Shown: positions 9,052-18,366, numbered from the stretch's first letter. The stretch is DNA of 64,000 bases from Maritimibacter alkaliphilus (GCF_019801605.1 NZ_JAHVIT010000001.1:186001-250000); one strand, 5' to 3'. The notes: a model not told the origin generated them from the sequence alone. Translations and numbers: made by a program.

Positions 9052-9395
9052 AGCCCCTCCAGGTAGATGCGCACGGCCTCCTGCACGTGGCGGAACCGGT
9101 CCCCGCCGAGGTGCTTGCCGCCGTACCAGCGGGTCACCACGACGATATGATCGTAGAGGCCCTCGCGCTCCAGCATCCGCAGGATCACCATGCCCGCGCC
9201 GCTTTCGCCGTCATCGTTCTTGATCGGCGCGTCGCGGGTCAGCAGGCCCCATGTGTTGTGGGTCGCCTTGGCGAACTTCTTCTTCCGGCAGAGCGCCTTG
9301 ATGAAGGCCTTGGCCTCCTCCTCGGAGGTGCAGGGCCCGCCGGAGACGGCGTATTTCGACCCCCGGTCAGAGATGATGTTCTCGATCACGCGCAT
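9048..9395 (-). CDS. IMPACT/YigZ-family protein, single N-terminal domain
   Basis: This is a 115-residue version of the YigZ/IMPACT fold. Typical YigZ proteins are about 200 residues with a second DUF1949 domain, which is absent here. Family motifs are visible: KSKF-equivalent DRGSKYAVS, THNTWGLL, DDGESGAGM and VVVTRWYGGKHLGGDRF. Eukaryotic IMPACT controls GCN2; bacterial members have no settled role. The start at MRVIENII is preferred because upstream residues come from a hexanucleotide repeat. It is first in the operon with DUF4186 and ybaK. Confidence 0.85.
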   Translation of the reverse strand: MRVIENIISDRGSKYAVSGGPCTSEEEAKAFIKALCRKKKFAKATHNTWGLLTRDAPIKNDDGESGAGMVILRMLEREGLYDHIVVVTRWYGGKHLGGDRFRHVQEAVRIYLEGL

Positions 9396-9471
9396 GGGAA
9401 AGGGGGTAGGGCAGCGCGCCGCCGGGATCAAGGGCAGGCGGGGCTTGCAGCGGGCACCGGGGGGCGGCACG

Positions 9472-9512
9472 GCCGATGCCGATGCCGATGCCGATGCCGA
9501 TGCCGATGCCGA
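9472..9512. repeat. GCCGAT hexanucleotide microsatellite
   Basis: Six exact copies of GCCGAT run from 9472 to 9507, followed by GCCGA. The repeat lies in the leader between the LysR gene and the IMPACT-domain gene. In one minus-strand frame it would encode an Ala/Ser run fused to the latter. Confidence 0.95.
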
Positions 9513-9557
9513 GGACCGCATGGCCGTCTCGGGACCCTGTCGGCGGGGCGCCGCCGC

Positions 9558-10472
9558 TCAGCCCTGCGCCAGTGGGCGGAACCGGACCTCGCCCACCAGC
9601 CAGTCTCGGAAGGCCGCCACGAGCGGCGCATCCCCGTGCCCTTCCGGCGTGACGATCCAATAGGCGAGGTCGGTGGCGTGGGGCTGGTCCAGCATCACCT
9701 TCAGCGCGCCGCTCTCCAGTTCGGCCTCGATCAGGTATTGCGGCAGCAGGGCATGGCCCATGCCCGCAAGGGCCGCCTTGATGGTAAGCGAGAACTGGTC
9801 CATCCAGTGGCCGCGCAACGCCTCCGCGCCCTCGATCCCCTGCGCCGCGAACCAGTCGGGCCAGAGACCGGGCCGGGTGGTCAGATGCAGCAGGTCACGG
9901 CCGATCAGGTCCTCGGGGCGGGCAATGGGCGGTCCGTCCCGCAGGGCGCCGCCCGCCACCGGCAGGACGATCTCGGAGCAGAGATAGTTGCAGCTGCCGC
10001 CGGGCCAGAGCGGCTGACCGAAGTGGATCGCAAGGTCACAGCCGCTGCGGGAGAAGTCGAAGAGGTCGCGCTTCGTGGTCAGGTCGACCCGCAGGCCGGG
10101 GTTCGCCGCGAGGAAGCCGGGCAGGCGCGGCATCAGCCAGCGGCTGGCAAAGCTGGGCAGGGCGTTCACCGCCAGCACCGCCTCGCCCGCGGGCCCGGCG
10201 AGCGCGTGGCGCATGGTGGCCTGCGACAGTGACAGCAACCGTTCGACCTGTGGCAGCAGGCTGCGCCCGGCCTCTGACAGCACCACGCGGCCCTTCAGCC
10301 GGTCAAACAGCACCTTGCCGGTCTGGTCCTCCAGCTCCTTGATCTGGCGGCTGACGGCGCTCTGGGTCAGGTGCAGCTCTTCGCCCGCACGGGTGAAGGA
10401 GCCATGACGGGCCGCGGCCTCGAAGGCCTGAAGGATGCGCAGATCGGGGACAAGGCGGCGGGGCGCGGTCAT
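9558..10472 (-). CDS. LysR-family regulator (GcvA-like)
   Basis: A 304-residue LysR protein. The winged helix is at about residues 10-65 (LQAFEAAARHGSFTRAGEEL, then LTQSAVSRQIKELED), followed by the periplasmic-binding-protein-like effector domain. LPSFASRWLMPRLPGF is characteristic of the GcvA branch. It is transcribed away from the ALDH7-type dehydrogenase with 146 bases between starts, so it probably controls that gene. The effector is unknown; a lysine or pipecolate catabolite would fit the target. Confidence 0.88.
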   Translation of the reverse strand: MTAPRRLVPDLRILQAFEAAARHGSFTRAGEELHLTQSAVSRQIKELEDQTGKVLFDRLKGRVVLSEAGRSLLPQVERLLSLSQATMRHALAGPAGEAVLAVNALPSFASRWLMPRLPGFLAANPGLRVDLTTKRDLFDFSRSGCDLAIHFGQPLWPGGSCNYLCSEIVLPVAGGALRDGPPIARPEDLIGRDLLHLTTRPGLWPDWFAAQGIEGAEALRGHWMDQFSLTIKAALAGMGHALLPQYLIEAELESGALKVMLDQPHATDLAYWIVTPEGHGDAPLVAAFRDWLVGEVRFRPLAQG

Positions 10473-10618
10473 GGGGGCCTCTGGGCGGGCAGGTCGGGCC
10501 CACTCTAGCCGAGGTCATGCGAGATCGGAATGACCCCTTGCCGATTCATGGTTCGAAATTCATGGCCCCCGCTGATAGAGTCGCGCCAAACCGACAAGAT
10601 CACCACAGGAGAGCCCGG

Positions 10619-12142
10619 ATGCTGCACCAGAGCCTCGACAGCCTGACCAAACAGACCATGGAAAACTGCGGCGCCACTGCCGCGCTGAACGTCGAAGGCG
10701 GCATGACCGTCGTCTCGCCCGTGACCGGCGAGCAGGTGGCCAGCCTCGCGCCCCATTCCGCCGCCGACGCGCAGGCGATGATCGACACCGCCAGTGCCGC
10801 CTTCCGCAAGTGGCGCATGGTGCCCGCGCCGCGCCGTGGCGAACTGGTGCGCCTCTTCGCCGAGGAACTGCGCGCCGCCAAGGAAGACCTTGGCCGCATG
10901 GTCTCGATCGAGGCGGGCAAGTCGCCCTCCGAAGGTCTGGGCGAAGTGCAGGAGATGATCGACATCTGCGATTTCGCGGTCGGCCTCTCGCGTCAGCTTT
11001 ACGGCCTGACCATCGCCACCGAACGCCCCGGCCACCGGATGATGGAAACCTGGCACCCGCTGGGGGTCGTGGGCATCATCACCGCCTTCAACTTCCCCTG
11101 CGCGCCCTGGTGCTGGAACTCGGCACTGGCGCTGGTCTGCGGCGATCCGGTGCTGTGGAAACCCTCCGAGAAGACCCCGCTGACCGCGCTCGCCTGCCAG
11201 GCGGTGCTGGACCGCGCCATCGCACGCTTCGGCGAAGATGCGCCCGAGGGGCTGAGCCAGGTGCTCGTCGGCGGGCCCGAGGTGGGCGAAGTGATGGTCG
11301 ACAGCCCCAAGGTGGCGCTGATCTCGGCCACGGGTTCGACCCGCATGGGCCGCATCGTGGGCCCCAAGGTTGCCGCGCGTTTCGGCAAGTGCATCCTCGA
11401 ACTGGGCGGCAACAACGCCGGCATCGTCTGCCCCTCGGCCGATCTGGACATGGCCCTGCGCGCGATTGCCTTCGGGGCCATGGGCACCGCCGGCCAGCGC
11501 TGCACCACCATGCGCCGTCTCTTCGTACACGAAAGCATCTATGACCAGATCGTGCCCGCGCTGAAGAAGGCCTATGCCTCTGTCACCGTCGGCAACCCGC
11601 TGGAAAGCGCGGCGCTCGTCGGTCCGCTGATCGACAAGGCGGCCTTCGACGGCATGGGCGTGGCACTGGAGGAGGCCAAGGCGCTTGGCGGCACCGTGCA
11701 CGGCGGCGAGCGCGTCTCGGTCGGGCCCGACACCTCCTACTACGTGAAGCCCGCCATCGTGGAGATGCCGGAGCAGGGCGGCCCCGTCCTGCGCGAGACC
11801 TTCGCGCCGATCCTCTACGTGATGAAATACAGCGACTTCGACGCCGTTCTTGAAGACCACAACAACGTCGGCGGCGGGCTGTCTTCGTCGATCTTCACCA
11901 CCGACCTGCGCGAGATGGAAACCTTCCTCTCGGCGCGCGGCTCGGATTGCGGGATCGCCAACGTGAACATCGGCACCTCGGGCGCCGAGATCGGTGGCGC
12001 CTTCGGCGGTGAGAAGGAGACCGGCGGCGGCCGCGAGAGCGGGTCGGACGCATGGCGCGCCTACATGCGCCGGGCGACGAACACGATCAACTACTCCAAG
12101 GAACTGCCGCTGGCACAGGGCGTTGTCTTCGACATCGACTGA
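10619..12142 (+). CDS. amaB: ALDH7-type aldehyde dehydrogenase (aminoadipate-semialdehyde dehydrogenase)
   Basis: A 507-residue aldehyde dehydrogenase of the antiquitin branch. The cofactor region has FNFPCAPWCWNSALALVCG, the catalytic glutamate sits in LELGGNNAG and the nucleophile in TAGQRCTTMRR. The tail GAFGGEKETGGGRESGSDAW is diagnostic for ALDH7. These enzymes oxidise 2-aminoadipate 6-semialdehyde (in equilibrium with piperideine-6-carboxylate) in lysine or pipecolate breakdown. The ATG at 10619 follows AGGAGA. It is divergent from a LysR gene and ends in a terminator, so it is a one-gene unit. Confidence 0.9.
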   Translation: MLHQSLDSLTKQTMENCGATAALNVEGGMTVVSPVTGEQVASLAPHSAADAQAMIDTASAAFRKWRMVPAPRRGELVRLFAEELRAAKEDLGRMVSIEAGKSPSEGLGEVQEMIDICDFAVGLSRQLYGLTIATERPGHRMMETWHPLGVVGIITAFNFPCAPWCWNSALALVCGDPVLWKPSEKTPLTALACQAVLDRAIARFGEDAPEGLSQVLVGGPEVGEVMVDSPKVALISATGSTRMGRIVGPKVAARFGKCILELGGNNAGIVCPSADLDMALRAIAFGAMGTAGQRCTTMRRLFVHESIYDQIVPALKKAYASVTVGNPLESAALVGPLIDKAAFDGMGVALEEAKALGGTVHGGERVSVGPDTSYYVKPAIVEMPEQGGPVLRETFAPILYVMKYSDFDAVLEDHNNVGGGLSSSIFTTDLREMETFLSARGSDCGIANVNIGTSGAEIGGAFGGEKETGGGRESGSDAWRAYMRRATNTINYSKELPLAQGVVFDID

Positions 12143-12165
12143 TCCTGCGCAGATCGGAAACTGAC

Positions 12166-12192
12166 AAGGGTCGCCAGGATCGGGCGGCCCTT
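12166..12192 (+). terminator. Terminator of the ALDH7 gene
   Basis: AAGGGTCGCC pairs with GGCGGCCCTT (10 bp with one G-T pair, 7-base loop), followed by TTTCG. It begins 24 bases after the stop codon. Confidence 0.75.
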
Positions 12193-12292
12193 TCGCGTCG
12201 AAAAGGTTCGATTTCGGAAAGCCACGTGCGGGATGTCGGCACGCGAAATCACCCCATGAGAGGGCTGCGTGGTCTGATCTGAGAGGGGAAGC

Positions 12293-12366
12293 TGGAGCGG
12301 GTAGCGGGAATCGAACCCGCACGACTAGCTTGGAAGGCTAGGGCGCTACCATTACACCATACCCGC
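12293..12366 (-). tRNA. tRNA-Gly(TCC)
   Basis: Read on the minus strand, the cloverleaf begins GCGGGTATGGTGTAATGGTA and has a 7-bp acceptor stem (GCGGGTA with TACCCGC). The anticodon stem CTAGC/GCTAG encloses the loop CTTCCAA, giving anticodon TCC. The T-arm is GCGGGTTCGATTCCCGC. The discriminator T and CCA are encoded. It is 74 bases long with CCA and has no variable-arm oddities. Confidence 0.97.
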
Positions 12367-12468
12367 GCTCCGAGGACGTGGTTTAAGTCACGCGAGCGCG
12401 GCGGTCAACCGGCTACGGCGGGGAAGCGCTGTCGATTGTCCGGCCCCGTAAGGCAAACGCCCATGGCA

Positions 12469-12498
12469 AAAGGGCCGCCTCGGGGGAGGCGACCCTTT
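12469..12498 (-). terminator. Terminator of the betaine/proline-type ABC operon
   Basis: On the minus strand AAAGGGTCGCCTC pairs with GAGGCGGCCCTTT (13 bp, one mismatch or wobble, CCCC loop) and is followed by a T. It lies 23 bases after the stop of the substrate-binding protein gene. Confidence 0.85.
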
Positions 12499-12520
12499 CG
12501 TCGTTCGTGGCGTCGCAGGT

Positions 12521-13549
12521 TCAGCCGGCGGCTGCGGCCTTGGCGGCAGCAAGCCAGGCGTCATAGGTGGCGCGGTTTTCCTCGATCCAGCCTGCTGCGA
12601 TCTTGCGGATCGCGCGGTCGGAGTTGTCGCCCTTCATCTGGGTTTCCCAGGTCGACCAGGTTGCCAGTGGCCATTCCATCTCCTCGGCCAGCTTGGCGAT
12701 GGCGGGGTTCTCGGCGATGAAGTCGCGGTTGGCGGCGATTTCCCAGTTCCACGATCCCGTGGCCATCCGGCAGGAGGGGGTATCGCCCGCGCAGCCCACC
12801 ACGCCCTCGACGAGGTGGCCGTTGGGCACCGACACGCCTTCGGGCGCGGCGTCATAGGGGATCGGCAGCCAGACGACGTCCTTGCCGGGCACCAGCGTCT
12901 CGGTCACGAAGGAGGGGCTCCAGGTGTAGTAGAGCACCGGCTTGCCCTGGCGGAACTGGGCGAAGGTTTCGGCCAGCAGGGGCTCGTACTTGGCGCGGAC
13001 GGATTCCACGGTGTCGCCGAGGCCGAATTCCTCGAGCTGGTAGTCCACCACGTCGCCGCAGCTCCAGCCGGGATCGCAGTTCATCAGGTCGGCCTTGCCG
13101 TCGCCATCGTTGTCGAAGAGCTTGGCAATCTCGGGATCGGCGAGGGCGCTGAGGTCCTTGATGCCGTATTCATCCGCGGTGGCCTTGTCGATCAGGTAGC
13201 CGTTGATGCCGCCGCCGCCGATGGTGCCGCCGCCCAGCAGGGCCACGTCATCGGCCACGGTGTCATACTGCAGCGCGCGCTGCGGCATGTTGATGTCGCC
13301 AGAGATGTCGAGGTCGCCCTGGCTTGCGGCCTGCAGGAAGGCCGAGGTGCCGACGTTGGTCATCGACACGTCGTAACCAAGGTCTTCCAGCGCGGTCTTG
13401 AGGATCTCGTCCTGAATGTACTGGGTGCCGAGGCTGTCGCTGCGCGACATCCGCACGTCCTTGCCCTCGCCGGGGAGGGACTGCGCGAGCGCGGGCAGCG
13501 CGGCGGCGCAGACGAGCGCGGTGGTCAGAAAGAAGGTCTTGGTCTTCAT
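12521..13549 (-). CDS. proX: ABC transporter substrate-binding protein, glycine betaine/proline type
   Basis: A periplasmic solute-binding protein of the OpuAC/ProX class (342 residues). Residues 1-22 are a Sec signal peptide ending ALPALAQ. The mature start VRMSRSDSLGTQYIQDEI and the DISGDINMPQRAL region match quaternary-amine binding proteins. Several tryptophans (for example YYTWSPSFV and GSWNWEI) could form the aromatic box. An AGGAGAC site precedes the ATG. It is the third gene of a V-W-X operon closed by a terminator. The exact ligand is not readable and could be a betaine or another compound of the adjoining catabolic operon. Confidence 0.85.
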   Translation of the reverse strand: MKTKTFFLTTALVCAAALPALAQSLPGEGKDVRMSRSDSLGTQYIQDEILKTALEDLGYDVSMTNVGTSAFLQAASQGDLDISGDINMPQRALQYDTVADDVALLGGGTIGGGGINGYLIDKATADEYGIKDLSALADPEIAKLFDNDGDGKADLMNCDPGWSCGDVVDYQLEEFGLGDTVESVRAKYEPLLAETFAQFRQGKPVLYYTWSPSFVTETLVPGKDVVWLPIPYDAAPEGVSVPNGHLVEGVVGCAGDTPSCRMATGSWNWEIAANRDFIAENPAIAKLAEEMEWPLATWSTWETQMKGDNSDRAIRKIAAGWIEENRATYDAWLAAAKAAAAG

Positions 13550-13677
13550 GGAGGTCTCCTACTGTCGGTCTGGGTCAGGCTGCTTGGCGCAGCTCGTTGG
13601 GGTAAGTGGGGACCCTCCGCCGCCGGGGGCGCAGCGCCGGTCTGGCGGCGGAGGGGTGGGGAAGTCGTGGAAAGGCG

Positions 13678-14625
13678 TCAGTTCTTGCTGTCGAGCGAGG
13701 CCTCCAGCTTGCCTTCGGCCTGCCGGTGGCCGCTGCCGAAGAGCCGCGAGAGGGCGGCGCCGATCCGTGCCTTGCCGGAATGGGCCCGCGGGTCGCGTTC
13801 GGCCACGGCCTGCGTCAGCCGGTCGAGGATGATCGCCATCAGCACGATGCCGATACCCCCCACCGCGGCGCGGCCCACGTCGAGACGGCCAAGGCCCTGA
13901 AGCACCACGAGGCCAAGCCCCTCGGCCCCGATCATGGCGACGATGACGGACATCACCATGGCCAGCAGCACGGTCTGGTTCAGCCCGCCGAGGATCGTGG
14001 GCAGTGCCTGCGGCAGCTGGATTTCCCACAGCAGCTGGCGGTCGGTGGCGCCAAAGGCGATGCCGGCCTCGATCAGTTCCTCGTTCACGCCACGGATGCC
14101 GATGTTGGTGAAGCGGATCAGCGGCGGCACGGCGACCACGATGACGGCCACCGCACCGGGCACGGTGCCCACGCCGAAGAGCATCACGACCGGGATCAGG
14201 TAGACGAAGCTGGGCGTGGTCTGCATCACGTCGAGCACGGGCCGGATGATGCCCCAGGCCCGGTCGCTGCGGGCGCAGAGGATCCCCAGCGGGATGCCGA
14301 TGATCACGCAGACGACGATGGCCGTGGCGATCAGCGACAGCGTGGTCAGCGTCTCCAGCCAGATGCCGAGCAGCAGGATGAAGAGCATCGAGACCACGGT
14401 GAAGAGCGCCGTGCGCTTGCCCGCGAGCCAGAGCGCCAGACCCCCGAAGAGGGCGATCAGCAGCAGCGGCGGGATCGCCTCCAGCGTGCCGTTGATGACG
14501 TTCAGCAACTCGTCGACTGGCCAGCGGATCGAGCGGAAGAGGGGGCGGAAATGATCCGCGACCCATTCGATGCCGACCTGGATCCAGCGGTCGAGGGGGA
14601 TGTAGACTTCTTCCGGATCAAGCAT
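13678..14625 (-). CDS. proW: ABC transporter permease, glycine betaine/proline type
   Basis: A 315-residue inner-membrane permease with an N-terminal cytoplasmic stretch followed by about seven hydrophobic segments. The EAA-type loop that touches the ATPase is visible as EAGIAFGATDRQLLWEIQLPQALPTILGG. It overlaps the ATPase gene by eight bases and is followed after 128 bases by the binding protein. The sequence VMQTTPSFVYLIPVVMLFGVG is typical of ProW/OpuAB. It acts with the products of the genes on both sides. Confidence 0.9.
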   Translation of the reverse strand: MLDPEEVYIPLDRWIQVGIEWVADHFRPLFRSIRWPVDELLNVINGTLEAIPPLLLIALFGGLALWLAGKRTALFTVVSMLFILLLGIWLETLTTLSLIATAIVVCVIIGIPLGILCARSDRAWGIIRPVLDVMQTTPSFVYLIPVVMLFGVGTVPGAVAVIVVAVPPLIRFTNIGIRGVNEELIEAGIAFGATDRQLLWEIQLPQALPTILGGLNQTVLLAMVMSVIVAMIGAEGLGLVVLQGLGRLDVGRAAVGGIGIVLMAIILDRLTQAVAERDPRAHSGKARIGAALSRLFGSGHRQAEGKLEASLDSKN

Positions 14626-15790
14626 CGGTCCGGCTTCCTTTCATGGTCTCTTTGGCGCCGGCGATCCCGGCGAGCAGGGCCTCATCCGAGATGCGGCCGC
14701 GGAACTTGCCCTCGGCATCCACCACGGCGATCGGGCCGCGCCTGCGGGCGGCGGCGCCCGCGATCTCGATCAGCGTCGTTTCGGGGCGCACGGCGAGGAA
14801 GCCCTCGCTCACCGCGCCGGTGACCGGGTCTTGCCAGCCCGCCACTTCGCCTGCGTCGTTCAGCACGAAGCGACCGCCCTGCGCGTCGGCAGGGCTCTCG
14901 CTCATGACCGAGGCCGCATCGAAGAGCCGCGCGCGGTCCACGTTGCGGGTGAAGGCGGCGACATAGTCGTGGCCCGGGTCGATGACGATCTCCTGCGGGG
15001 TGCCGTCACGGATCACGGCGCCATCGGCCATCACGGCGATCTTGGTGCCGAGGCGCAGCGCCTCCTGGAAATCGTGGGTGATGAAGAGCACCGTCTTGTG
15101 CAGCGTGTTCTGGAGGCGCAGCAGTTCGTCCTGCATCTCGGTCCGGATCAGCGGGTCGAGCGCGCTGAACGCCTCGTCCATGATCAGCACGTCGGCCTCG
15201 GTGGCGAGCGCCCGGGCAAGGCCCACCCGCTGGCGCATCCCGCCCGAAAGCTCGCCGGGCAGATGCGAGGCCCATTCCGAGAGGCCCACCGTCTCCAGCA
15301 TCTCGCCCGCCTTCTTGTGGCGTTCGGCCAGCGGCACCTTGCGGAGCTTGAGGCCGAAGGCGACGTTGTCGATGACGGTCTGGTTCGGCAGCAGGCCGAA
15401 GTTCTGGAACACCATCGAGATGCGGCGGCGGCGAATCTCGCGCATCCGTGCATCGGAGCATTTGGTGTAGTCCTCGCCATCCAGCAGGATCTGGCCCGCG
15501 TCGGGTTCCAGAATGCGGTTCACGCAGCGCGCCAGCGTCGACTTGCCGGAGCCCGACAGCCCCATGATGACCGAGATCGAGCCCTTCGGCACGCTGAGCG
15601 AGACGTTGTTCACGCCCACCACGGCCTGCGTCCGTTCGAGGATTTCGGACTTGCCCTTGCCCTCGCGGACGAGCGCCAGTGCCTCCTCCTTGCGGCGTCC
15701 GAAAATCTTGTAGACGTCGCGTATCTCGATCCTGTCTGTCACTGTGGAAATATCCCTGTCGGTCTGGTCGGTCTTGGCTTGTGAAATCAT
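14618..15790 (-). CDS. proV: ABC transporter ATP-binding protein with CBS domains, glycine betaine/proline type
   Basis: The 390-residue ATPase energises the quaternary-amine importer. Walker A is GLSGSGKST at 77-85, the signature LSGGMRQR begins at 181, and Walker B is LIMDEA at 202-207. The C-terminal part (about 270-380) carries CBS-like sequence such as FRGRISDEALLAG, as in ProV/OpuAA where it senses ionic strength. The ATG at 15790 was chosen over an upstream start because the longer leader overlaps the divergent promoter region. It is divergent from the isochorismatase/PucR operon. Confidence 0.92.
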   Translation of the reverse strand: MISQAKTDQTDRDISTVTDRIEIRDVYKIFGRRKEEALALVREGKGKSEILERTQAVVGVNNVSLSVPKGSISVIMGLSGSGKSTLARCVNRILEPDAGQILLDGEDYTKCSDARMREIRRRRISMVFQNFGLLPNQTVIDNVAFGLKLRKVPLAERHKKAGEMLETVGLSEWASHLPGELSGGMRQRVGLARALATEADVLIMDEAFSALDPLIRTEMQDELLRLQNTLHKTVLFITHDFQEALRLGTKIAVMADGAVIRDGTPQEIVIDPGHDYVAAFTRNVDRARLFDAASVMSESPADAQGGRFVLNDAGEVAGWQDPVTGAVSEGFLAVRPETTLIEIAGAAARRRGPIAVVDAEGKFRGRISDEALLAGIAGAKETMKGSRTDA

Positions 15791-15922
15791 TAATGCGCCA
15801 TGAAGCTTTTCTGTCTTCCTATGTTTCGTAGGAGCGCGGCTTTGCATTCTTCATGCGAAGGCATCATGATCGCCGGGGCCTTCGCCGTTAGCGAGGAGGG
15901 CAGCAGGAAAAGGGCATCTCTT

Positions 15923-16591
15923 ATGCATCTCTCTCCCTTGGACTTCGACGCCGCGCCAGATCTGCCGCCCGTGATGTGCCCCGCGCTGGTGGTCGTGGAC
16001 ATGCAGAACGATTTTCTCCTGCCCGGAGCGCCCATGGAATGTGCAGAAGGCCGCGCGATCCTGCCCGGGCTGGCCGGGATGATCGCGGCATTCCGCGCCG
16101 CCGGGCTGCCGGTGGTCTTCCTGCGCTTCACCGCCTCCACGCGGTTCGATCCTCTCGCGGAGCGGATGCGGTGGATCAGGACCATGGCGGCGCCGGTGCA
16201 TGCCTGCCAGCCCGGCCATCTGCGCCGGTTCGACGACGGGACCGAGGCCGAGGGTTTTGCCATCCACGCCGCGCTTGCGCCGCTGCCCGGCGAGGCGGTG
16301 GTGGACAAGGACTTCTTCGGCGGCTTCCACGAAACGGGCTTCGACGCGCGGCTGCGCGCGCTTGGGGCCGACATGCTCTGCATCACCGGGGTGCTGACCG
16401 AGATGTGCGTGGAGGATACCGCCCGGCAGGCGGTGCATCACGGCTATCCCACGGCGCTGATCCGTGACCTCGTGGCCAGTTCCGACCCGGTCGCGGCCGA
16501 GGCGACGCTGCGCGCCTTCGGGCGGCATTTCGGCTGGGTCCTCTCCGCCGCCGAGGTGACCGCCGCGATCCGCACGGAGACCCCCGCATGA
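15923..16591 (+). CDS. Isochorismatase-family cysteine hydrolase
   Basis: A 222-residue amidohydrolase of the isochorismatase/nicotinamidase fold with the full triad: D26 in VVVDMQNDF, K129 in VVDKDFFGGF and C162 in LTEMCVEDTA. Family members hydrolyse N-carbamoyl groups, ureidoacrylate, nicotinamide and similar amides. The start at 15923 follows GGAAAAGGG; longer in-frame starts exist upstream but lack conserved sequence. Its stop overlaps the PucR-family gene by four bases, so regulator and hydrolase are coupled. It probably serves the downstream catabolic operon. Confidence 0.87.
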   Translation: MHLSPLDFDAAPDLPPVMCPALVVVDMQNDFLLPGAPMECAEGRAILPGLAGMIAAFRAAGLPVVFLRFTASTRFDPLAERMRWIRTMAAPVHACQPGHLRRFDDGTEAEGFAIHAALAPLPGEAVVDKDFFGGFHETGFDARLRALGADMLCITGVLTEMCVEDTARQAVHHGYPTALIRDLVASSDPVAAEATLRAFGRHFGWVLSAAEVTAAIRTETPA

Positions 16592-18366
16592 CGTCGCTCG
16601 AGATCGAGACGCCGGGCCTCGAACATGCCCGCGCCGACCAGTTCCGCCAGCTTTCCGAGATCACGCGGCTGATCAACGAGGGCGGGGATTTCCACGACGT
16701 CCTTGTGCGGTTGACAGAGGGCGTCTGCCGTCATTCCCACTGGGCGATTTCCTCGGTCATGGTGATGGACACCGAGCGGCAGCTTTCCATCTCCACCGTG
16801 CGCTTCGACCAGTTCCTCTCCGAGGCGGCGCGCCGTGCGACGATGCAATGGGATCTCTCCGGCAGCCCGGTGCGCGAGGTCGTGGCCCGGGGCCGCCCGC
16901 TGGTGATCCCCGACGCCGCCGCGCAGGAGAAATACACCGCCTTCCGCGATGACGCCCGGGTGCGCGGCTACCACACCGTCGTGCTGGTGCCGCTGAAGTT
17001 CCCCGACGAGGAAGGCCGCGCCATCGTGCTCTCCGTCCTTGCCAATGAACGGGTCGAGGTGGACGAGGTCGAACTCAGTTTTCTTCAATGCCTTGCGGAT
17101 CTTGCGGATGTGGCCGTGCGCCGGATGCAGGCCCTGCGGGAGGAGCGCCGTGAGGGCGAGCGCCTGCGCGAGATCACCACGAACCTGACCTCGGCACTGA
17201 CCACGACGCTGGACCCGGACCATGCGACGGACCTCTACGGCTCGCTCTCGCGGCTGTTTCCGACCGGTTGGTTCGCCATCGACCTGACCACCGGCCAGAT
17301 GCTCTGCGATCCCGACAGCGCGTCGCCGCTGCTGCACCAACTGGCCCGCCGGATGCCCGAGACGGTGATGCGCACCGCGACGAAGGCCGACAGCGACATC
17401 GGCGATCAGACCGTGCGCCTGCTGGTGGAGGGCGAGACCCACGCCGCGCTGATGCGGCCGCTCTTCATCGACGGCAGCCGGGTGGGCGCGCTCTTCCTGC
17501 TGGATGCGACGACGTTTTCGCCGAACGAACAGATCGCGGCGGACGCGGGTCAGCTGGCGCTGGCGACGCTGATCCTGCGCAACTACATGGCCTTCCGCAC
17601 CCGCGAACAATCGGCGCGGCGGCTGATCTCGCGGCTCTGTCAGGGCGACCTGCGCGACCTCGGCACCCTGCGTGAAGAGGCGCGGATGCTGGGCTTCGAA
17701 CTGGATCAGCCGATGTACCTCGTGGGGCTGCGCAGCGCGGGCGGCGCGGTGCCGGGGGAGGATGCGCACAGCTTCGTCCTGCGCACCGCGCAGCGGACAT
17801 TGGGCAAGGCCGTCTCCTATCGGGACGGGGAGGAAATCTACCTGCTGATCCGCGATGGCGAGGATATGCGCAGCGCCAAGCAGCGCGACCTCTTCATGCA
17901 GCGCATCCGCCCGATCCTGCCCGAGGCGATTGCCGTCCAGTCCGACCGGATCGACCGGCTGGAGCATGTAGCCCCCGCGCGCGAGGCCTGCGCATGGAAC
18001 CTGCAGGTGGCGGAGAAGATGAACGCCCGCAACTGGGTCGACCGGCGCAACGTGGGCTCTCTGCCCTCGCTGATGGCCTCGGTCAGCAGCCGGGTGGCGG
18101 ACCAATTCCTCGGCGATACGATCGCCTGGCTGACCGAGGACGGATCGGAGAAATCCGCCGTCATGCTCCAGACGCTGGAAACCTACCTCGCCACCGGGCG
18201 GCGCCCGCAGGAAACGGCGGACCTGCTGGATATCCATGTCTCGACCCTGCGCTACCGCATCGGGCGGCTGGCCGAGAAGTCGGGCGTGGATCTGAACGAT
18301 CCGGAGGAGTGTTTCCAGCTGGAACTGGCGCTGCGTATCCACAAGTTCAGAACCTCCTACAGATAG
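16588..18366 (+). CDS. GAF-domain PucR/CdaR-family transcriptional activator
   Basis: A 592-residue regulator. Residues about 28-175 form a GAF-type sensor (FHDVLVRLTEGVCRHSHWAIS through FLQCLADLADVAVRRM) and the middle region is a second ligand or GGDEF-like domain. The C-terminal ~60 residues are the PucR helix-turn-helix (LETYLATGRRPQETADLLDI, then HVSTLRYRIGRL). PucR regulators activate catabolic genes, for example for purines, when an intermediate accumulates. It is translationally coupled to the isochorismatase and lies 104 bases before the flavin reductase gene, so that operon is the likely target. Confidence 0.85.
   Translation: MTSLEIETPGLEHARADQFRQLSEITRLINEGGDFHDVLVRLTEGVCRHSHWAISSVMVMDTERQLSISTVRFDQFLSEAARRATMQWDLSGSPVREVVARGRPLVIPDAAAQEKYTAFRDDARVRGYHTVVLVPLKFPDEEGRAIVLSVLANERVEVDEVELSFLQCLADLADVAVRRMQALREERREGERLREITTNLTSALTTTLDPDHATDLYGSLSRLFPTGWFAIDLTTGQMLCDPDSASPLLHQLARRMPETVMRTATKADSDIGDQTVRLLVEGETHAALMRPLFIDGSRVGALFLLDATTFSPNEQIAADAGQLALATLILRNYMAFRTREQSARRLISRLCQGDLRDLGTLREEARMLGFELDQPMYLVGLRSAGGAVPGEDAHSFVLRTAQRTLGKAVSYRDGEEIYLLIRDGEDMRSAKQRDLFMQRIRPILPEAIAVQSDRIDRLEHVAPAREACAWNLQVAEKMNARNWVDRRNVGSLPSLMASVSSRVADQFLGDTIAWLTEDGSEKSAVMLQTLETYLATGRRPQETADLLDIHVSTLRYRIGRLAEKSGVDLNDPEECFQLELALRIHKFRTSYR

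Noticed and set aside
9472-9512. CRISPR or iteron array
   Set aside because: The unit is a continuous 6-base tandem repeat without spacers. No CRISPR-like array was seen anywhere in the window.
12521-15790. Assigning the ABC importer strictly to osmoprotection
   Set aside because: The binding protein class covers several quaternary amines, and the divergent catabolic operon makes nutrient uptake equally likely.
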